Source of the DNA: Ricordea florida
Taxonomy: Eukaryota; Cnidaria; Anthozoa; Corallimorpharia; Ricordeidae
Direction: 5' to 3'
Length of the DNA: 64,000 bases
NCBI GenBank assembly: GCA_949710005.1
Contig: OX453276.1
Span: 17,806,949 to 17,870,948 of the forward strand
This document shows positions 1-12,700 of the stretch, piece after piece. The position numbers were made by a program, and so were the translations under genes. Numbering within the stretch: position 1 is the stretch's first letter; each line of letters begins with the position of its first letter. The notes beneath the pieces are model-generated. The model made no database searches and was not told where the DNA came from. It saw only the letters and a program-made list of their open reading frames with translations.

Positions 1-20
1 AATCGAAAGAACCATCCGTT

Positions 21-34
21 GGGGGGGGGGGGGG
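21..34. repeat. poly-G run (14 G)
   Basis: An uninterrupted run of 14 G at the left edge of the window. A second run of 12 G lies at 61838-61849. Both are simple mononucleotide tracts whose lengths are unreliable in most assemblies. Confidence 0.9.
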
Positions 35-1205
35 TATGAAATCACACAATGGAACAGATGCGGTTCTTTGGTTTGACCATGATAAATGTATCGAAGGTGC
101 ATTTGTCTTGCAAATTGTTCAAAATCTTGCAGGTACTTCCTGTACTTCAGGACTTGGAAGTAGAATGAAATCCTTTAGTACCATCTTTCATTCTTGACTC
201 TTTGTTCCTGAATACTTAACTGCTTTCTTCTTCCCTTTTTCCCCATCATACTTCGCTCTAGGATTGACAGATCTTCCAGTAGTAGAAGTGGTCTGCAACA
301 AATTGAACCAAAATCGATAGATAAACAAATCTTGTATCGTGTTTGTGCTATTACTTTCTTTTCTTGTCTATTTCACAGCTTGTTTCTCTGTTAGTTAAAA
401 AAAGAACATTCCTCACTTACACGGGTATTGAACTTGAAAACAAGTGAATTTAAATGTGAAAAAGCAGGCTTCACAAGGACACAAAAATGATGCCGACAGG
501 TTCATTTCATGGCCATGCCTAATAAATGACAAGGAAAGGTGATTGTCGGCACGCACATAAACAAACATTTGCAGCTCAAAATTTTACAATACTGGAATAT
601 TTAAGGCATCAGTGAAATATTCTTAGCTAGCACTGCTTTGAGTTAAAGAGTATATTCCCATTTCGAGCAATTTCTTAGACTCAGTAGGTCCTGAGCGCTA
701 TTCTCTATGAAACATCGAAAACAGTGGTTGTGAAAACTTACTAATTGCACGCAAAAGGATACCATGTCAACAAAAACAATGGATGAAGTTTTTACCTGAT
801 TCAAAATGTTATAAAAAGGTAACTGAAAACAATTTACAATATCTGATCATTTACGATAAGTGTAGCCATGCGTAGTTTTGAGTCAATATGCCCGGTGTAA
901 AACGTGCACATCAGAGTTTGAAGATGATTTTGGAAGTCGCTTTTTGCTAGTCAAGTTAAAATTATTTCTTTTAAAAGTACAGTTGTTTTGGGGTGTGGGT
1001 TATCTGCCATTGCGGGTAATCTGTTGAAAGTTTTTTCTCGCTATTGGAAAAATTGACTGATGCGAGTAATCTGCCAGGCGGGTAAACGGCCAGAAATTAT
1101 GGTAATTATATTTGCTATGTCCATCTGTTCAAATACGTTTTCCATAACAGCAACAAACAATACAAAAATCTTAAGTAATGAACTTCCTTTGATCAGACAA
1201 ACAAA
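35..1205. other. no gene seen
   Basis: AT-rich sequence with stops in all frames. I see no recognisable protein segment, clear inverted repeat or tandem repeat here. Confidence 0.5.
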
Positions 1206-1209
1206 GTGT

Positions 1210-2073
1210 TCATAATGGTTGAAGGTGGGTATACTCTGGCTTCTGGTAGGTCATGCTAGTTGATGTACCAGGAAACATTCCTGAAGACATGCCAGCAACA
1301 GGATGATCAGAAAATTGTACTTGGTATATTAACTGCACTTGGTACATTAAGTTCCTGCGTCTATTGGCCAGACTTCGACAGTAGATGGCATTTTCATCTT
1401 CCTCTTCTTCTGTCCTGCTTTTCTTGGATTGCAAAAGTCTATCTGCTAAGCCTGTTGCAGTTTTTAGTAAAGCCATATCTACATCACTGTCCTTTGCCTT
1501 CCTTGCATTTTAGGCCCATCGTCTTTTGGTGGTTGATTTGGTGATCTTTGGTGTTGATTTCCCTTCCTGTTTTGAACTCCTGTTTGGCTGACCATCATTA
1601 GCAACAGCAGAAGAAGATGGAGAATCAGCAGCTGGAGAAACAGACATTTCAGATTGCAAGTCATCCTCACTTGATGTTTCCTCACTTGATGTTTCCTCAT
1701 ATTGAAGTGAGTCCTGGACATTGTTTACACTTTCTGCTTCTTCACCATGATTTGCATCATCTTCCCTTTCATTGCGACTCTGCACGTTTGTGACAGTGGA
1801 TGGTCGTTGGTTGATGTGGTTTGACAACCAATCCAAATTACTGAACTCTGCTGGAGAGGGGACAGCATCATGCCCAGAACCAGATGGAACAGGCTTTCTT
1901 TTTCTCAAGTATCGCCATATGCGGTTCGGACATTCCTCTCCTATTGCTTTCCAGATATTCAATCTTATAAACTTATTCTTATTGTCCGTATAATATTTTT
2001 TGTAAATTGCAGGATATTTTTGCACTTCTTCCATAAAGAGCGATGTGTTTAACTCAGTGTTTTCTGCTGCCAT
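1210..2073 (-). pseudogene. MADF-domain DNA-binding protein, frame-broken
   Basis: The open frame runs 2373-1510 on the minus strand. The convincing start is the ATG at 2073 (MAAENTELN), because the 100 codons upstream lie in repeat sequence. Residues 10-55 after that Met (LFMEEVQKYPAIYKKYY, then NIWKAIGEE) match a MADF domain, a Myb-related DNA-binding fold found in Adf-1-type proteins and in the partner protein of PIF/Harbinger transposons. A long Ser/Glu-rich linker follows. The frame stops at 1510, but just downstream another frame (about 1500-1210) reads KDSDVDMALLKTATGL and an acidic stretch ending near LANRRRNL, which looks like the C-terminal part of the same protein. I therefore infer one frameshift near 1500. 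No transposase lies next to it; the nearest Harbinger relic is at 5.8 kb. Confidence 0.65.
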
Positions 2074-2105
2074 TTTGAAATGGAGCACGTGAGGTAGGAA
2101 ATTTT

Positions 2106-2370
2106 GGATAGGAGTGATGACTTCTGGGATAGCCTTTGATCGTCGCGATCGTCTCAGTCGTCTGAGAGCGTTTCCATATGATCGCTTCAAGATTGTCCAG
2201 ATAGAGCTCAACTCTATCCAAGCGATCCTGGTCGTCTCAATCGTCCGGGTTGTTTGCGATCGTCTGGGTAGCGTTTCCATATGATTGTCCTGATTGTCTG
2301 AACATTTTTTGAGACAACTGGGACGATCGGGACGATCCGTAGGATCATATGGAAACCAGGCTTTAGCATA
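2106..2370. repeat. dispersed repeat with CCATATGAT motifs in both orientations
   Basis: GTTTCCATATGAT occurs at about 2173 and 2275, and its reverse complement (ATCATATGGAAAC) at about 2344. Repeated GATCGTC/GACGATC words lie between them. The mix of direct and inverted copies suggests a non-autonomous, foldback-like element. Clean ends and a TSD could not be fixed. The sequence happens to be open in the frame of the downstream MADF gene. Confidence 0.5.
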
Positions 2371-2373
2371 CAT

Positions 2374-2826
2374 CCTTCAACCCTGAAGAGTGGATTTGAT
2401 GGATCTGTACCATCTGTGACATCTTACAGCTTCAGCAGCCACTGAAAATTCTTCTTGTTCTTTGACTCTCTCCACCTTTTCATCAGCCTGAAAAATATTC
2501 CATTGTACATTTTTGAAACCTTTTCATGGTAACCACTGACTTCAGTGTCTGGCGTACCGTAGCCTACGAAGCATTCCATTTCTTACTGAAAATTATCCCA
2601 GTGAAATTTTGACCTTCACAATTATTTCTTAATTCATGAATTCTCATCACTGGCTCTCTAACTCGACTGATTACCTTACACTCTATTTACAACTTAATGA
2701 AGATCACCCACCTTTTTAAACAATACTCCTTTTAGTTGCCCAACGTCCTTCATTTGGGCAACTGATCAACATGAACGTGTCCCTGTGTTTCTCTTTTTCT
2801 GATTGCTCCCCCACCCTAGAGCAACT
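2374..2826. other. no gene seen
   Basis: No supported coding segment. Only short open frames without recognisable motifs. Confidence 0.4.
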
Positions 2827-3028
2827 TCAACTTGTGCAGCGCATATTTATCCTTGTGATCACAGCATGTACTGTTACATTTGTATTCAGATTCCTGGGAT
2901 CAAATGCCACTCTGCAGGTGGGGGAGGTGTTGGCACCAAAGGTTTGTTTGCGAAACAACTCCTGTAGACAGGCCCTGCACGAACTGTGATCACAGGGCAT
3001 GGACATAGCCTGATTCATTAAGTCCTTG
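2827..3028 (-). pseudogene. RING-finger exon, isolated
   Basis: The minus-strand reading MSMPCDHSSCRACLQELF, then SPTC about 12 residues later, fits the middle and end of a C3HC4 RING finger (ubiquitin-ligase type). The first Cys pair is absent from the readable frame. An AG acceptor (TTCCCATTCAG) stands at 3029-3030, exactly where that pair should end, so it could sit on an upstream exon that I cannot find. The frame stops 26 residues after the last Cys. Two other RING exons in this window (36.4 and 54.4 kb) start at the same point of the domain. Probably a fragment of a TRAF-like family member. Confidence 0.45.
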
Positions 3029-3540
3029 CTGAATGGGAAATAAAGGATGACAATTTAAAGAGAATAACAACAAACAAAGCTGTTTTTCTGCCTGTTTTTA
3101 GTATCTTATGTATAATTTAAGCAAATAAAGAGGGGAAATTGGGAGAGGAGATGAAAAAGGCCTTTTGCATAGCAGTAGAAGAATTTAGTAGTTTTGATTA
3201 TGTAGTGGCATTCAATACCCGATAAATTTGCTCAGAGACATGCGTTTTGTGCTTTTAGATGTGCTCTTCTTGCAATAAGACAAAATTTAAGCAAAACATA
3301 TTTTATTGATGAGTATATTACATAAGCTTTGCATTGATATATACAGGTAGTGATGCTTGGGTTTAAGACAGTGAGTGTATAATACTCAGGACACTCACGA
3401 AGGTCTACATGCATTTCGCTCTCATTACTTTTGCACAATACTGTATGCTTCCACAGGAAAGCAAGAGGGAAGAGGGTTGAGGACGGCGTCACGGAGCTGG
3501 TCATGGCCTTGTTGGAGTACATCATATTCAATGATCAGCC
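3029..3540. other. no gene seen
   Basis: No recognisable coding sequence. Some short ORFs overlap on both strands, none with a motif. Confidence 0.4.
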
Positions 3541-5282
3541 AAACAGTAAAATTTAGAAGAGGATTACTACTACGCATTTACAACCACTATGAAAGGAGTT
3601 GACAGCAACACACTGGATGTCCTTGTTCAAGATAAGCTAATCAGCATAATTGTACATTCAGGCGCCAGTTGTAATCTAATGTCTAGTGGAGTGTTTGAAA
3701 GCATATCAAGGGGAAATGTCGGCTTGACAGAATGTCAAAAAAAAATATTCACTTATGCTTCAAAGGAGCCCCTAAAAGTACTAGGCAAATGTAGTCTTAG
3801 TGTTTGTGTTCCAACTAAAAATAAGGCGGTTATCGCTGAGTTGTTTATCATGCCATCAAATGCACCTATGCTTTTGGGTTTAAAAACATCTCAGTTCCTT
3901 GGAGTGTTGAGTGTACGAGTAGATGTAAATACCATTAACAACGTGCATTCTGCAAATGTTAATAATGCAGGCGACAGGAAAGTGGTGCTGAGGGCAAAGC
4001 ACCCAAGGGTTTTTTAGGATTTAGGTAAACTCAAGGGGTATCAGTTAAAATTGCATATAGACGAGTCAGTGGCCCCTATCATGCAACTCCTGCACAGGAT
4101 TCCTTTTAGCAGACAGTGTTAGGTTGTAGATAAGCTGGAATAACTCAAAGCACTAAACGTGATTGAACATGTGGATGGGCCCACAAGCTGGTTAAACCCT
4201 TTAGTAGTTGCCGAGAAACCTTTTGGTGACGTTTGGCTCTGTTTGGATATGAGACAGGCAAATTGTGCAATCATTAGAGAAAAGCACCCAGTTCCAGCAG
4301 TAGAGGAAACCCTATAAGTCATCTCAGACGTGAAAGTATTTTCAAAGCTCGACTTAAACGTGGCGTTCCACCAGATTGGCATTACATCCAGAATCACGGA
4401 ATATCACATTTGCAGGTCCAAATGGTTTGTATAGGTACAAGAGGCTATTGTTTGGCCTGAACATGGCAATGGAAAAATTTCAGCAAATCATTTGGCAGAT
4501 AATACAGATTGCCCTGGCATTCATAATATTCACGACAACTAGCGTGTTGTAGGAGCCACTAAAAAGAGCATGATGACAATCTAGAGAGGGTCATTAAGAG
4601 ATTGGAAGATAACAGATTAACGCTAAATTACCAGAAATGTGAGATTGCTGTGTCAAGCGTGAGCTTCTTGGGTGATGTACTATCTGGTGAAGGTTTAGAG
4701 ATAAGAAGCGCACGCGTTGAGGCAATAATTAGCGCACCCCATCCGCAAAATCAACAGGAAGTCTGAAGTTTCCTCGGATCTGCGCAATTTTGCTTGAAGT
4801 TCATCCCAAATTTTGCAACCAAAGCTGGTCTGTTGTGGGACCTCACATGCAAAAATCATCGCTGGGAGTGGGGAAACGCAGAAGAAACGGCATTTCAAGC
4901 AATAAAAGAGTGGCTCACGCAAGCTCCAGTCATGGCCTATTTTAAGCAAGACGCAAAAACCCGTGTTATCACAGATGCATCACCTGTTGGTCTAGGTGCT
5001 ATTTTAGAACATAAGCAAGAAGATGGTTTGTATCGTCCGGTATACTATGCGAGTGGTAAATTAAGTCACGTGGAGAAACAGTATTCCCAGGTTGAAAAAG
5101 AGGCTCTGGGTGTAAGATGGGTGTGTCAGAAGTTTTACCTGTTCCTGTATGGAATAGAGTTCGAGGTCTGCACTGATCACAAACCCCTAGTGATGGTGCT
5201 CTCACCTGCAACCTACAAAAATACTGGACCAGATTTTGACAAATGTGGCAGTCATCTGTTTTCAACAATAAAAAACAGGTAG
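3541..5282 (+). pseudogene. Ty3/gypsy-type LTR retrotransposon pol relic
   Basis: Pol domains appear in the expected order. An aspartic-protease-like segment (3589-4017) carries HSGAS where the catalytic motif is normally D-S/T-G, so the catalytic Asp is replaced by His. Reverse transcriptase follows (about 4020-4700), recognisable from SKLDLNVAFHQIGI near 4340 but broken by many stops and frame changes; the Y/FxDD active-site motif is not readable. RNase H (4794-5282, one open frame) keeps ITDASPVGLGAILEHK, EKEALGVRW and VCTDHKPL, consistent with its acidic catalytic residues. Integrase is not seen downstream and no LTRs were found. This is an old, inactive copy. Confidence 0.8.
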
Positions 5283-5818
5283 TCTATGACTGCACGTGGC
5301 TACTGCTTACATTGAGCAGAGCTAAACCACAACCCTTGCAAATATGAGAGTAGCAGGCAATGTTGCAGGTTTTTGGCCCTTTCTGGAAACCCTGAAGGTT
5401 GATACAAGGTAAGAGAGGGCAGAACTCAACCTTTATGGCTTTCACCAATCATACTTTTCGGTGTTGCATAGCATGTGGCTCCCCTGAAAATTAATACTGT
5501 ATAAACAACACTGGAATTCCACCCTAGTTTGTGTAACAGGATTCCTTCTGAATGGTATTCAGTTTCTTCATTGAATTTGCCATTTGGGTTCAGTGTTGTA
5601 CCTAACTGCACAGTTTGTTGTCAGAAATAAATAGGGACTTTAAGGTGCAACAATGCGGGCATTGTCAAATGTGTAGAGGATGCCGTGTTCGTGGCTGGAA
5701 GAATAAGTTAAGATGGCAGGATTCAATGACGCATCTACCCCCAGATAGAATAAAGAGTAGCAAAATTAGTTTACTTCTGAGCTAACAGAAACTTATTTTG
5801 GTAGTGTTTTCAGTGCAA
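5283..5818. other. no gene seen
   Basis: Follows the RNase H relic. I could not read integrase motifs (HHCC or DDE) or a repeat that would mark an LTR. Confidence 0.4.
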
Positions 5819-6345
5819 ATGGCGACTTTTAAGGAAGCTCGTGAAATTTTGCTGGCCAGCTATGCCTCTAATATTATTACAAGCAAAGAATATGCTTTGC
5901 TTTGTGACGAAAACAGTTCCAACAACTTGGATTTTCCATACTATAACTACCAGCCATTCAATTTACCAAAGTGAAGCCAATTGTAGGGAAAAGTTCAGGG
6001 AGGTGAAGCACCACATTCCTCTGGTAGAAAATGTTCTTCAAATTCTGCAATACTTTGTATACGACCAGGGAATGATTTGCGAAGGAACAGCAGGGCTTTG
6101 CATGCTGCTGAAGCGTTATTCCTTTCCTTGTGGATACTCAGACATGATGCCAGAAGGAAGGCCACTAGTAGAAGTTTGCATGATAAGCAACACAGTAACA
6201 GACTGGACTTATGCCATCATAACCACAGAATCACATAATGAAACCGAACCATTTTAAATACACTAGAGTGGCCACAAACACGTTGGACTGAAATTTCAGT
6301 CCGTGATCCTACCAAATGGGTTGATTGCACACTTGTATGGTCCAG
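5819..6345 (+). pseudogene. PIF/Harbinger-type DDE transposase, internally deleted (copy 1)
   Basis: The ATG at 5819 opens MATFKEAREILLASYAS and reads to FNLPK near 5968, where one frame change leads into SEANCREKFREVKHH and the HTH-like segment GLCMLLKRYSFPCGYSDMM, ending at a stop at 6255. A third piece near 6270-6345 reads GHKHVGLKFQSVILPNGL and then LYGPVG, followed by GTAAGG, which looks like a splice donor. The stretch that should carry the first catalytic Asp (VDG) and the start of YNGHKR is missing, so the copy is dead. The same protein type, with the same exon end at GPxG, is found at 17.4-21.2 kb. Confidence 0.7.
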
Positions 6346-6592
6346 TAGGTAAGGCGTGCTACCAGCAAATTACTGTGCTTATAATAAGAACAAAGTTTAA
6401 AACAGTTGTGGAAAAAGCAGTTACCAACTTCATGGGCTTTTTCATTGACTGCTGTGACTCTCACCCCCACTGGCCCATTTCCCCCTTGCTTCTATAAACC
6501 AGGAGCAAAGCTTTATCAAGTAGACAGATCTTTGCCTCGGGCTTTCGTGTTTCAACTATGCTGCTTTTCCAGTGATCTTTTTTTTTTGTTTC

Positions 6593-7523
6593 TTACTTTT
6601 GTTTCTCTCTTTCAAGGCTCTGTATTGCTATCTCTCTAGATTCCAACTGAACAACATCTCTTGCAGCAACCCATTTATTGGATTTGTGTATAATATTTTT
6701 TTGTGTTATCATTCTTTTCCACACCTTGCCCTTGAATTGCTTCATGGTGGAAAATTGTTTTCTGACGTGTGGCACGTGGTAGGGTATTGTGTGCATGTAT
6801 GGGGTAACTCTCTCATTGTCATACTTTATTCTTTTGCCACCCAGTGAGCAGAACTGGTTAATGAAATTTTTCCCTTTTTGTTCAACTTCAAGGTACTTTT
6901 CAGCTTTTGTGTCATAGTGACTGATTATATTGTAGAGTGCAGGGAAATCTGACCAAAGCTGAATTACTGTTTGTTTTGTTTCAGGGAAGAGTGTCATTTT
7001 TCTCAATTTGGGCTGGAAGGAGTTCCATCAATTTTTTTTTGTCAGAACCAATTAGGCTTGTCCATTCATATGACCCACTGCCCTTTCCATCAGCATTTTT
7101 TTCCCATGTGGGAAATGGAATGCCAATGTTGTTAATGGAAGAGACTCCAGGTAGATCCTTTTTTTTTCTCCCCTCTTCCTTTAGTCGTGTCAGCCTGCTG
7201 TCTCTCTCAATTACCTCAATGTTGACATTTTCTGTCAGGCGATCAGTGACTCCCATTATTAGGTGTAGCTCATCCAATATTACATGATCAAGCTCAATAT
7301 TAAAAAGGAGTGCATTTATCACTGAGTATTTCTTCAGGGGCAACATTGATTTAATTTGATCCAGGGTTCTGTTAATTTCTCCCATACTGTAGTAGTCAAG
7401 AGGCTTTGATGTGTCCCACCTTTCCAACTTGTGTTTCAAACACCACAAACAAGCATGAGTGGATGTGGCACCATTAAGGCCTGTGACCATGAGCAGAAAC
7501 TTATAGTCTCCTCCCAGAAACAT
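6593..7523 (-). pseudogene. multi-copy transposon-like protein of unknown class, frameshifted
   Basis: Two overlapping minus-strand frames form one protein. The first (7523-6981) starts MFLGGDYKFLLMVTGLNG and carries ACLWCLKHKLERWDTSKPL and ELDHVILDELHLIMGVTDRL. The second (7006-6593) continues with FPETKQTVIQLWSDFPALY and RVTPYMHTIPYHVPHV, ending SREIAIQSLEREKQK. The switch near 6990 is a single frame change. I recognise the layout as a repeated protein family of cnidarians and sponges that behaves like a transposon product, but I cannot assign a superfamily. A start further upstream than 7523 is likely, since the reading begins mid-domain. Confidence 0.5.
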
Positions 7524-7836
7524 TTAGATTTGGACATGTTTTCCATCAACATCAATGAAAAAGAGTGTTCAAGGGTTTATTTTCCTGGGCCATTGACAAT
7601 AGAAATTGTTCTGTTTTCTCTTTATTTTTCCTTATGAAATGAATACATAGCTGTCTTTTTATCTCTATTATTGTCCTCAATCTAGAAAAAGTTACCATTT
7701 ACACTATTTTGGCAATATCAGCGATTTTTATGTTTTACCCATAATGCCTTGTGGGCATGTCAGGTTTACTAATTTGTATAATAATTGTTTTTTTTTGTAA
7801 AATGAAAGTATGACTACAGGCTATTTTTATTAGGTT

Positions 7837-9735
7837 CAGAGGGAGGCAATTATCTCCTCATTTTCTCGCGACAGAAGCTTGTAGACAGTTTTTCTTCCTT
7901 TACATGAACACTTTACATCAAGGGTTAAAGTCATGTCATGTATGTTGGCCCTGAGGTAGAAGTTGCCTTAAATTACTTGTTCTCCCCTTAAAGCAGTGAA
8001 CTGATAGTCATCAGTGTAGTTGTTGTCCAGTTCTTCAACTCCTTCCGATGTGACCTTCAAAAGGTGGAAATCGTAGATTTGGTCGTCATCAGCAGCGATG
8101 GCCACAGTGCTTCTTTGTATAGCAAGGTCAGCAATATGCGAGGCTGTATCATGGTCAAGGATGGGTTCTTCAGCTGCTTGCCTAGTAATTGCTACATAGC
8201 CATCTCTGCAGATAGAGACTTCTTTCCAGTTATCCAGCCAAGCCTTGTTTACACAGTTTCTTTCATCATCGACAATACAACTTATATAATGGCAGGATCG
8301 ATTCCTCACCATAAGCTTTTCTTGCTGGGCTAAAGACCTCACACAGTACCACTTTCTAATCCCTTAAGCCTCCTTGAATTTCCTCCCGTCCCTTTTTCTG
8401 CTAACAGCACCTTCACTTTCCAAAGGGACGTAAAAGGACGCAACATTTGAGTTGAACAGAAGTTGTTCTTGTCGTGAAGCTTGAGGGAGCAGGTCAGGTG
8501 CCATTTTGCACCAAATACTCATGGATTTTCTTGGCTGAATTTATTGTAGCTGTTCTGCGTTGGACTGCCTGACTAACCTTTTTCTTTACATGAGAGCCAG
8601 CAGCATCCTGCTCTCCTTCAGTGTGCGAAGTTTAAAAAATATTGCGTACAATAGGATACCCAAAGTCGGCTATGGAGCAAGAGAGATAACCAACACAATG
8701 TCGTGACTTGTATTGGGCCACACAGCCATCATTGAACTTGTGCATCTTAACGACGTTACAGCCACCATCTTTGACCAAGTAGTGGTGAATCAGCTCATGT
8801 ACACTGTGCACGCTGTCATGGTCTTGGATTGGGTCATCAGAGATAACAAACACATGCTCTTCAATGAGGTGTGGTTGCTTCTCTGTACTTAACACTCCAT
8901 CCATGTGATGTATGGCATGACGGTGAAGGATGGTCACATGCAAAGATACCTTAGCAATGTCAAAGTATTCTGACTGGATCTTGTCCTGCTGCCTGCATGC
9001 ATACCTTCAGAGTAGTCATGTACACATACCACATGGCCAAGAGGAAGGTGGTCCAGGAGGTTGTCGAGCTGATCACGCTGCCATCTTGCCATGAATGAAT
9101 GACTTGGATAGGAGACTAGAAGCTCCTTAAAGTATTTAAATAGTTCAACTGGGAGAGTCTCCTTTTGAGTAGGGGCAATCTTCTTTGTCACATAATAGGA
9201 CCAGCACACAGAACCTTGGGCAGACTTTTCCTCTGGAAGAAGTGGCAAGGCCTTGACTTTGTGAACACTTAATGTTATGGAAAGCATTATCTTCTTGTTT
9301 TGGGCAAATGGTCCTTTCAGTAGCTTCTGTGAACAGGGTATTCAATTTTGTCAGTTTCCTTGCTAATTCCCTAGCAAAACTTCATGCAAGCATCAAATAC
9401 AATTTTTGTTTTGATGTGTCTTCAGCAAAGACATGATCTTCTTCCTCTCTCCTTAGCTTGGTTCACAAAAAAATGGCTTAAGGCTTTCAAGTTTCCTTTG
9501 CTTAATTTTCACATCAGGATAAAGCAGCTGAAATTCCAGATATGCTTCTGTCTGCTTTTTTCCAGCACATGCTTCACATGATGGACATACTGCTGCTTAG
9601 CAATTCGCTTTTTCACAACATCTTTCTTGTCTCCAGTTGGTTGGCTAGCTGTGTTTGCCCAGTAGTTGAACATGTAATTGTGAAAATTGCGTCTTAGTGA
9701 ACTTTCCTTTTGGTTTAAAGCCAGCTTGCGGTGTT
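7837..9735 (-). pseudogene. second multi-copy transposase-like protein, many frame breaks
   Basis: A long degraded minus-strand gene. In order: RRNFHNYMFNYWANTAS near 9700; KEDCPYSKGDSPS; WQRDQLDNLLDHLPLGHVV and CVHDYSEG near 9010; EHVFVISDDPIQDHDSVH; DGCVAQYKSRHCVGYLSCS near 8690; QDAAGSHVKKKVSQAV near 8580; CHYISCIVDDERNC and KAWLDNWKEVSI near 8240; and a C-terminus LSRENEEIIASL at the stop 7837-7839. At least four frameshifts and two in-frame stops interrupt it. The spaced acidic motifs (HDYSEG, DGCVAQY) resemble a DDE-type integrase core, but that is a guess from pattern. I know the family as multi-copy in cnidarians; its class is unknown to me. Confidence 0.5.
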
Positions 9736-12700
9736 GCCCTGAAGGATATAGTCGCGCTTCCTTATCGCTTTACTAATGCTTCCTTCATTAAAGTCAACCA
9801 ATTTTCCTGAGAAGTTTTTTGGCCCTTGTCGTTTTCATCTTTTCTTCAAACGTATGCTAAGTAAAAGCTTTCAGAGCTGTTCTTGTTTTCATTTGATCCC
9901 GAGTGCTTCACTACTTTCAACCCTTCAGAGATGTCAGATGCCAAAGCCCTCAAGGTGGAGATTTCTTTCTGTTCCCTGTGTGGTAAGTATCCTTCTCGTT
10001 CTTGGTCTGTTTGCAAGCATTTCTATGACTTCTGCTTTTTTGGGTTTAAACATCCACATCTTGTGATCACAAGTGGGATCCCCATCATGGTGTTGCTAGA
10101 TCATCTCTGCTCTGGCATCCTGAGTGTACAGCTCGAAACGATTAGATTTCCTAAACAAGAAATAACAGATTCATAACCCAGGATCTTAAAAAGCTTGACA
10201 TTCCATTTTGCCCAAAAACAGGCAGCAGAATGATAAGACCTCAAAGTACAGAATGAAAGTCAAATTCTTGCAGAATGTTGACTAGGATAGGACTGCTTAT
10301 TAGAAACCCTTGCTTTCTGCCAACATTTACCGGTAATATCTATAGACTATCAGCAGTTCCTCTTTCTGCTTCTTTTGTTGTACAGCAAGCAAATTAAAGA
10401 GAAAGATGAAAATGGCAGGATACACTGGAAATGATAGAATTCAGACACGTCATGTATCTCAGCCTCATGTTTTGTAATAACAAGGTACTGCTTGAAGTAA
10501 TACTGTCCAGGAAAAACAGATCTATGCACAAAGCAACCAGCTTTTTTGCCACATTTAGATTAAACATACCATCTTCCTGCCCTTTTTATAGTGCTGTCAT
10601 CAGCTCCACATCGTGCAGCCCATCGAGCTGCAGACCTTCTGATACTATGAGTGGTATACTCCTTTCCAAACAGGGTCTTGGACATCTATGAGCAAAACGT
10701 AAGGCCTTTATAACCTTATAGTTTTATAATTCCTGTATCAATGTGAAAGTAAAAAATACTGAGAATGCTTTGTGTTGATTGTGACATTTCAAAATGTAAT
10801 GTCATCTATAGTGTCCAACAAGTTAAAACAAAGGGTGAAAGCACACAATAAGGCAATACAGTGTAAATGGTCTGTCCTTAATAGTCATGAGACCACACTT
10901 TGGGGGCAGTGTTGGCTGCTATAAAATGGTTAAAATCTTCCACTTTGCTTTTTTTACTTGTAATGTGGTTTGATGACTTCTCAACACCACTTCTTCAGTT
11001 TTACTGGAAGTGTCATTTTGCATCACATGGGTGGTTACAGAGTTGCATAAAGACAAAATTGACATTTGAAATCACTTGTTTTCGTTTAACATAGTAAATT
11101 ATGGTTAGATGGTCACTTGTTTAATAACATTCAATTCAATTTGCTGTCAAACATTGTCCACTGGCCAACATTCCTAGGTTATGAATTACTCACTCATACA
11201 CCAACAATTTTTTTCATCAATTCAATAGACAAAAAAAAACAACAAATCAAAACCATAGCAAGGACTTCAATTTTCTGTAAACACAAAAAAGCCACTTTAT
11301 TTATAGACAAATAGAACTCTACCTCCGGGAAGGTTTTCCTGTAAGAAGATACACCGCGAGCATTTCTTGGATGAACACAGCGGTTATTCTTAGCCACTCT
11401 TGGGAATATGTAGCCCTTGCTGATACCCTGTGTGAGAAAAGAAATGAAACCACTTCAAATACCATAACACTCTTGGTGAAATTAAAAGTTACCAAACCAT
11501 CTTTTGATATTTGACACAATTTAGAAATGTACAAAGTGCATATTTTTTAACTCCTTGAGAAAACGAATAACTATGTACTATTTTTATTTTCAAATTTATA
11601 AATTGATTGAAAAATCCAACTGACCAGTAACCATGAACCATGTAAAGAGGGCAGTCACAGGGCACAATTCACGATTTAATGGATTTGCCCACAAAGTAAG
11701 AGTGACATTTGGAAAATTAAACCAAACTGTTTAATAATAAATAAATAAGAGTTTGGCCAACTTCAGCTTTGCCCAATATCAGCATAACAAGTTGGTTGAG
11801 CATTAAGAATTAACTCTGAAGTCAATACTTTGGAATAACCTTCATTATTATTGCAACAATCATACTCTTGTCTGCACAAACATAACAAATTAATGTAAAC
11901 TTGTGCATCAAAGGAAATTAAGGAAAATCGGAGTGTTTTAGTTCCAGGGTCAACTTAGCTAAATATGAAAATGAATGATACAAACTAAACATACAGACAA
12001 ATCAAATCAAATTACAATCTAAATAATAGACATGCAATAATAATATACATGAAACAATTACTTGATTCTGATCGGCTGACAGCAGTTCAGTCCAAGTGTA
12101 AAAGTTGAACAGCAATGCAAATTACACACTAATATTCTGGATTATGAATGGCTGAAAGACAATAGGAAATTTCCTATGCCAATGATATCAGGTAAAATGA
12201 TAACAAAAAATTTTCTGTGGAAACTTTCAAAAAATATTTCTTGAGTAAGAAATAATGGCTACATTAAATCAATCAAAGTAGGACTATGGTGAACTCGTGG
12301 ATATGTTTACAAAATAGAGAAAAAAGAAATAATTTTAAAATTAACGAAGTGTTTTTTCATAGTTGTGATTGATTGAACTTCAAGATAATTTTAATAATCT
12401 ATTATAATCACAACATAAACGTGACCAGGGAGCTGAGTAGCTTTTCAAAATAAACATACAGTGAGTACATGATACCAATCATTTGACTACATTAGGCATC
12501 AGTTATAAGGCAGGTGGCAAGCATACAGATGTTAAGAGATTTGATAACTTAACATAAGGGTACAGGATTAAATGGAGCCAAAACCAGCTGTAGTTCTGGT
12601 ATCCTGCTGCTCACTGTCTGTGTGTTCAAAGTTTCTAACACATGTAGCAGGGTCCTTCTGAATAACGTCTGACTTTTGTTGCCATGACATTGTCAATTTT

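Noticed and set aside
1260-1544. 94-codon plus ORF with hydrophobic stretches
   Set aside because: Antisense to the MADF-associated C-terminal frame, with no independent support.
3589-5282. Endogenous retrovirus with envelope
   Set aside because: Only protease, reverse transcriptase and RNase H are seen; no env-like frame, LTR or integrase was found, so Ty3/gypsy retrotransposon is the sounder call.
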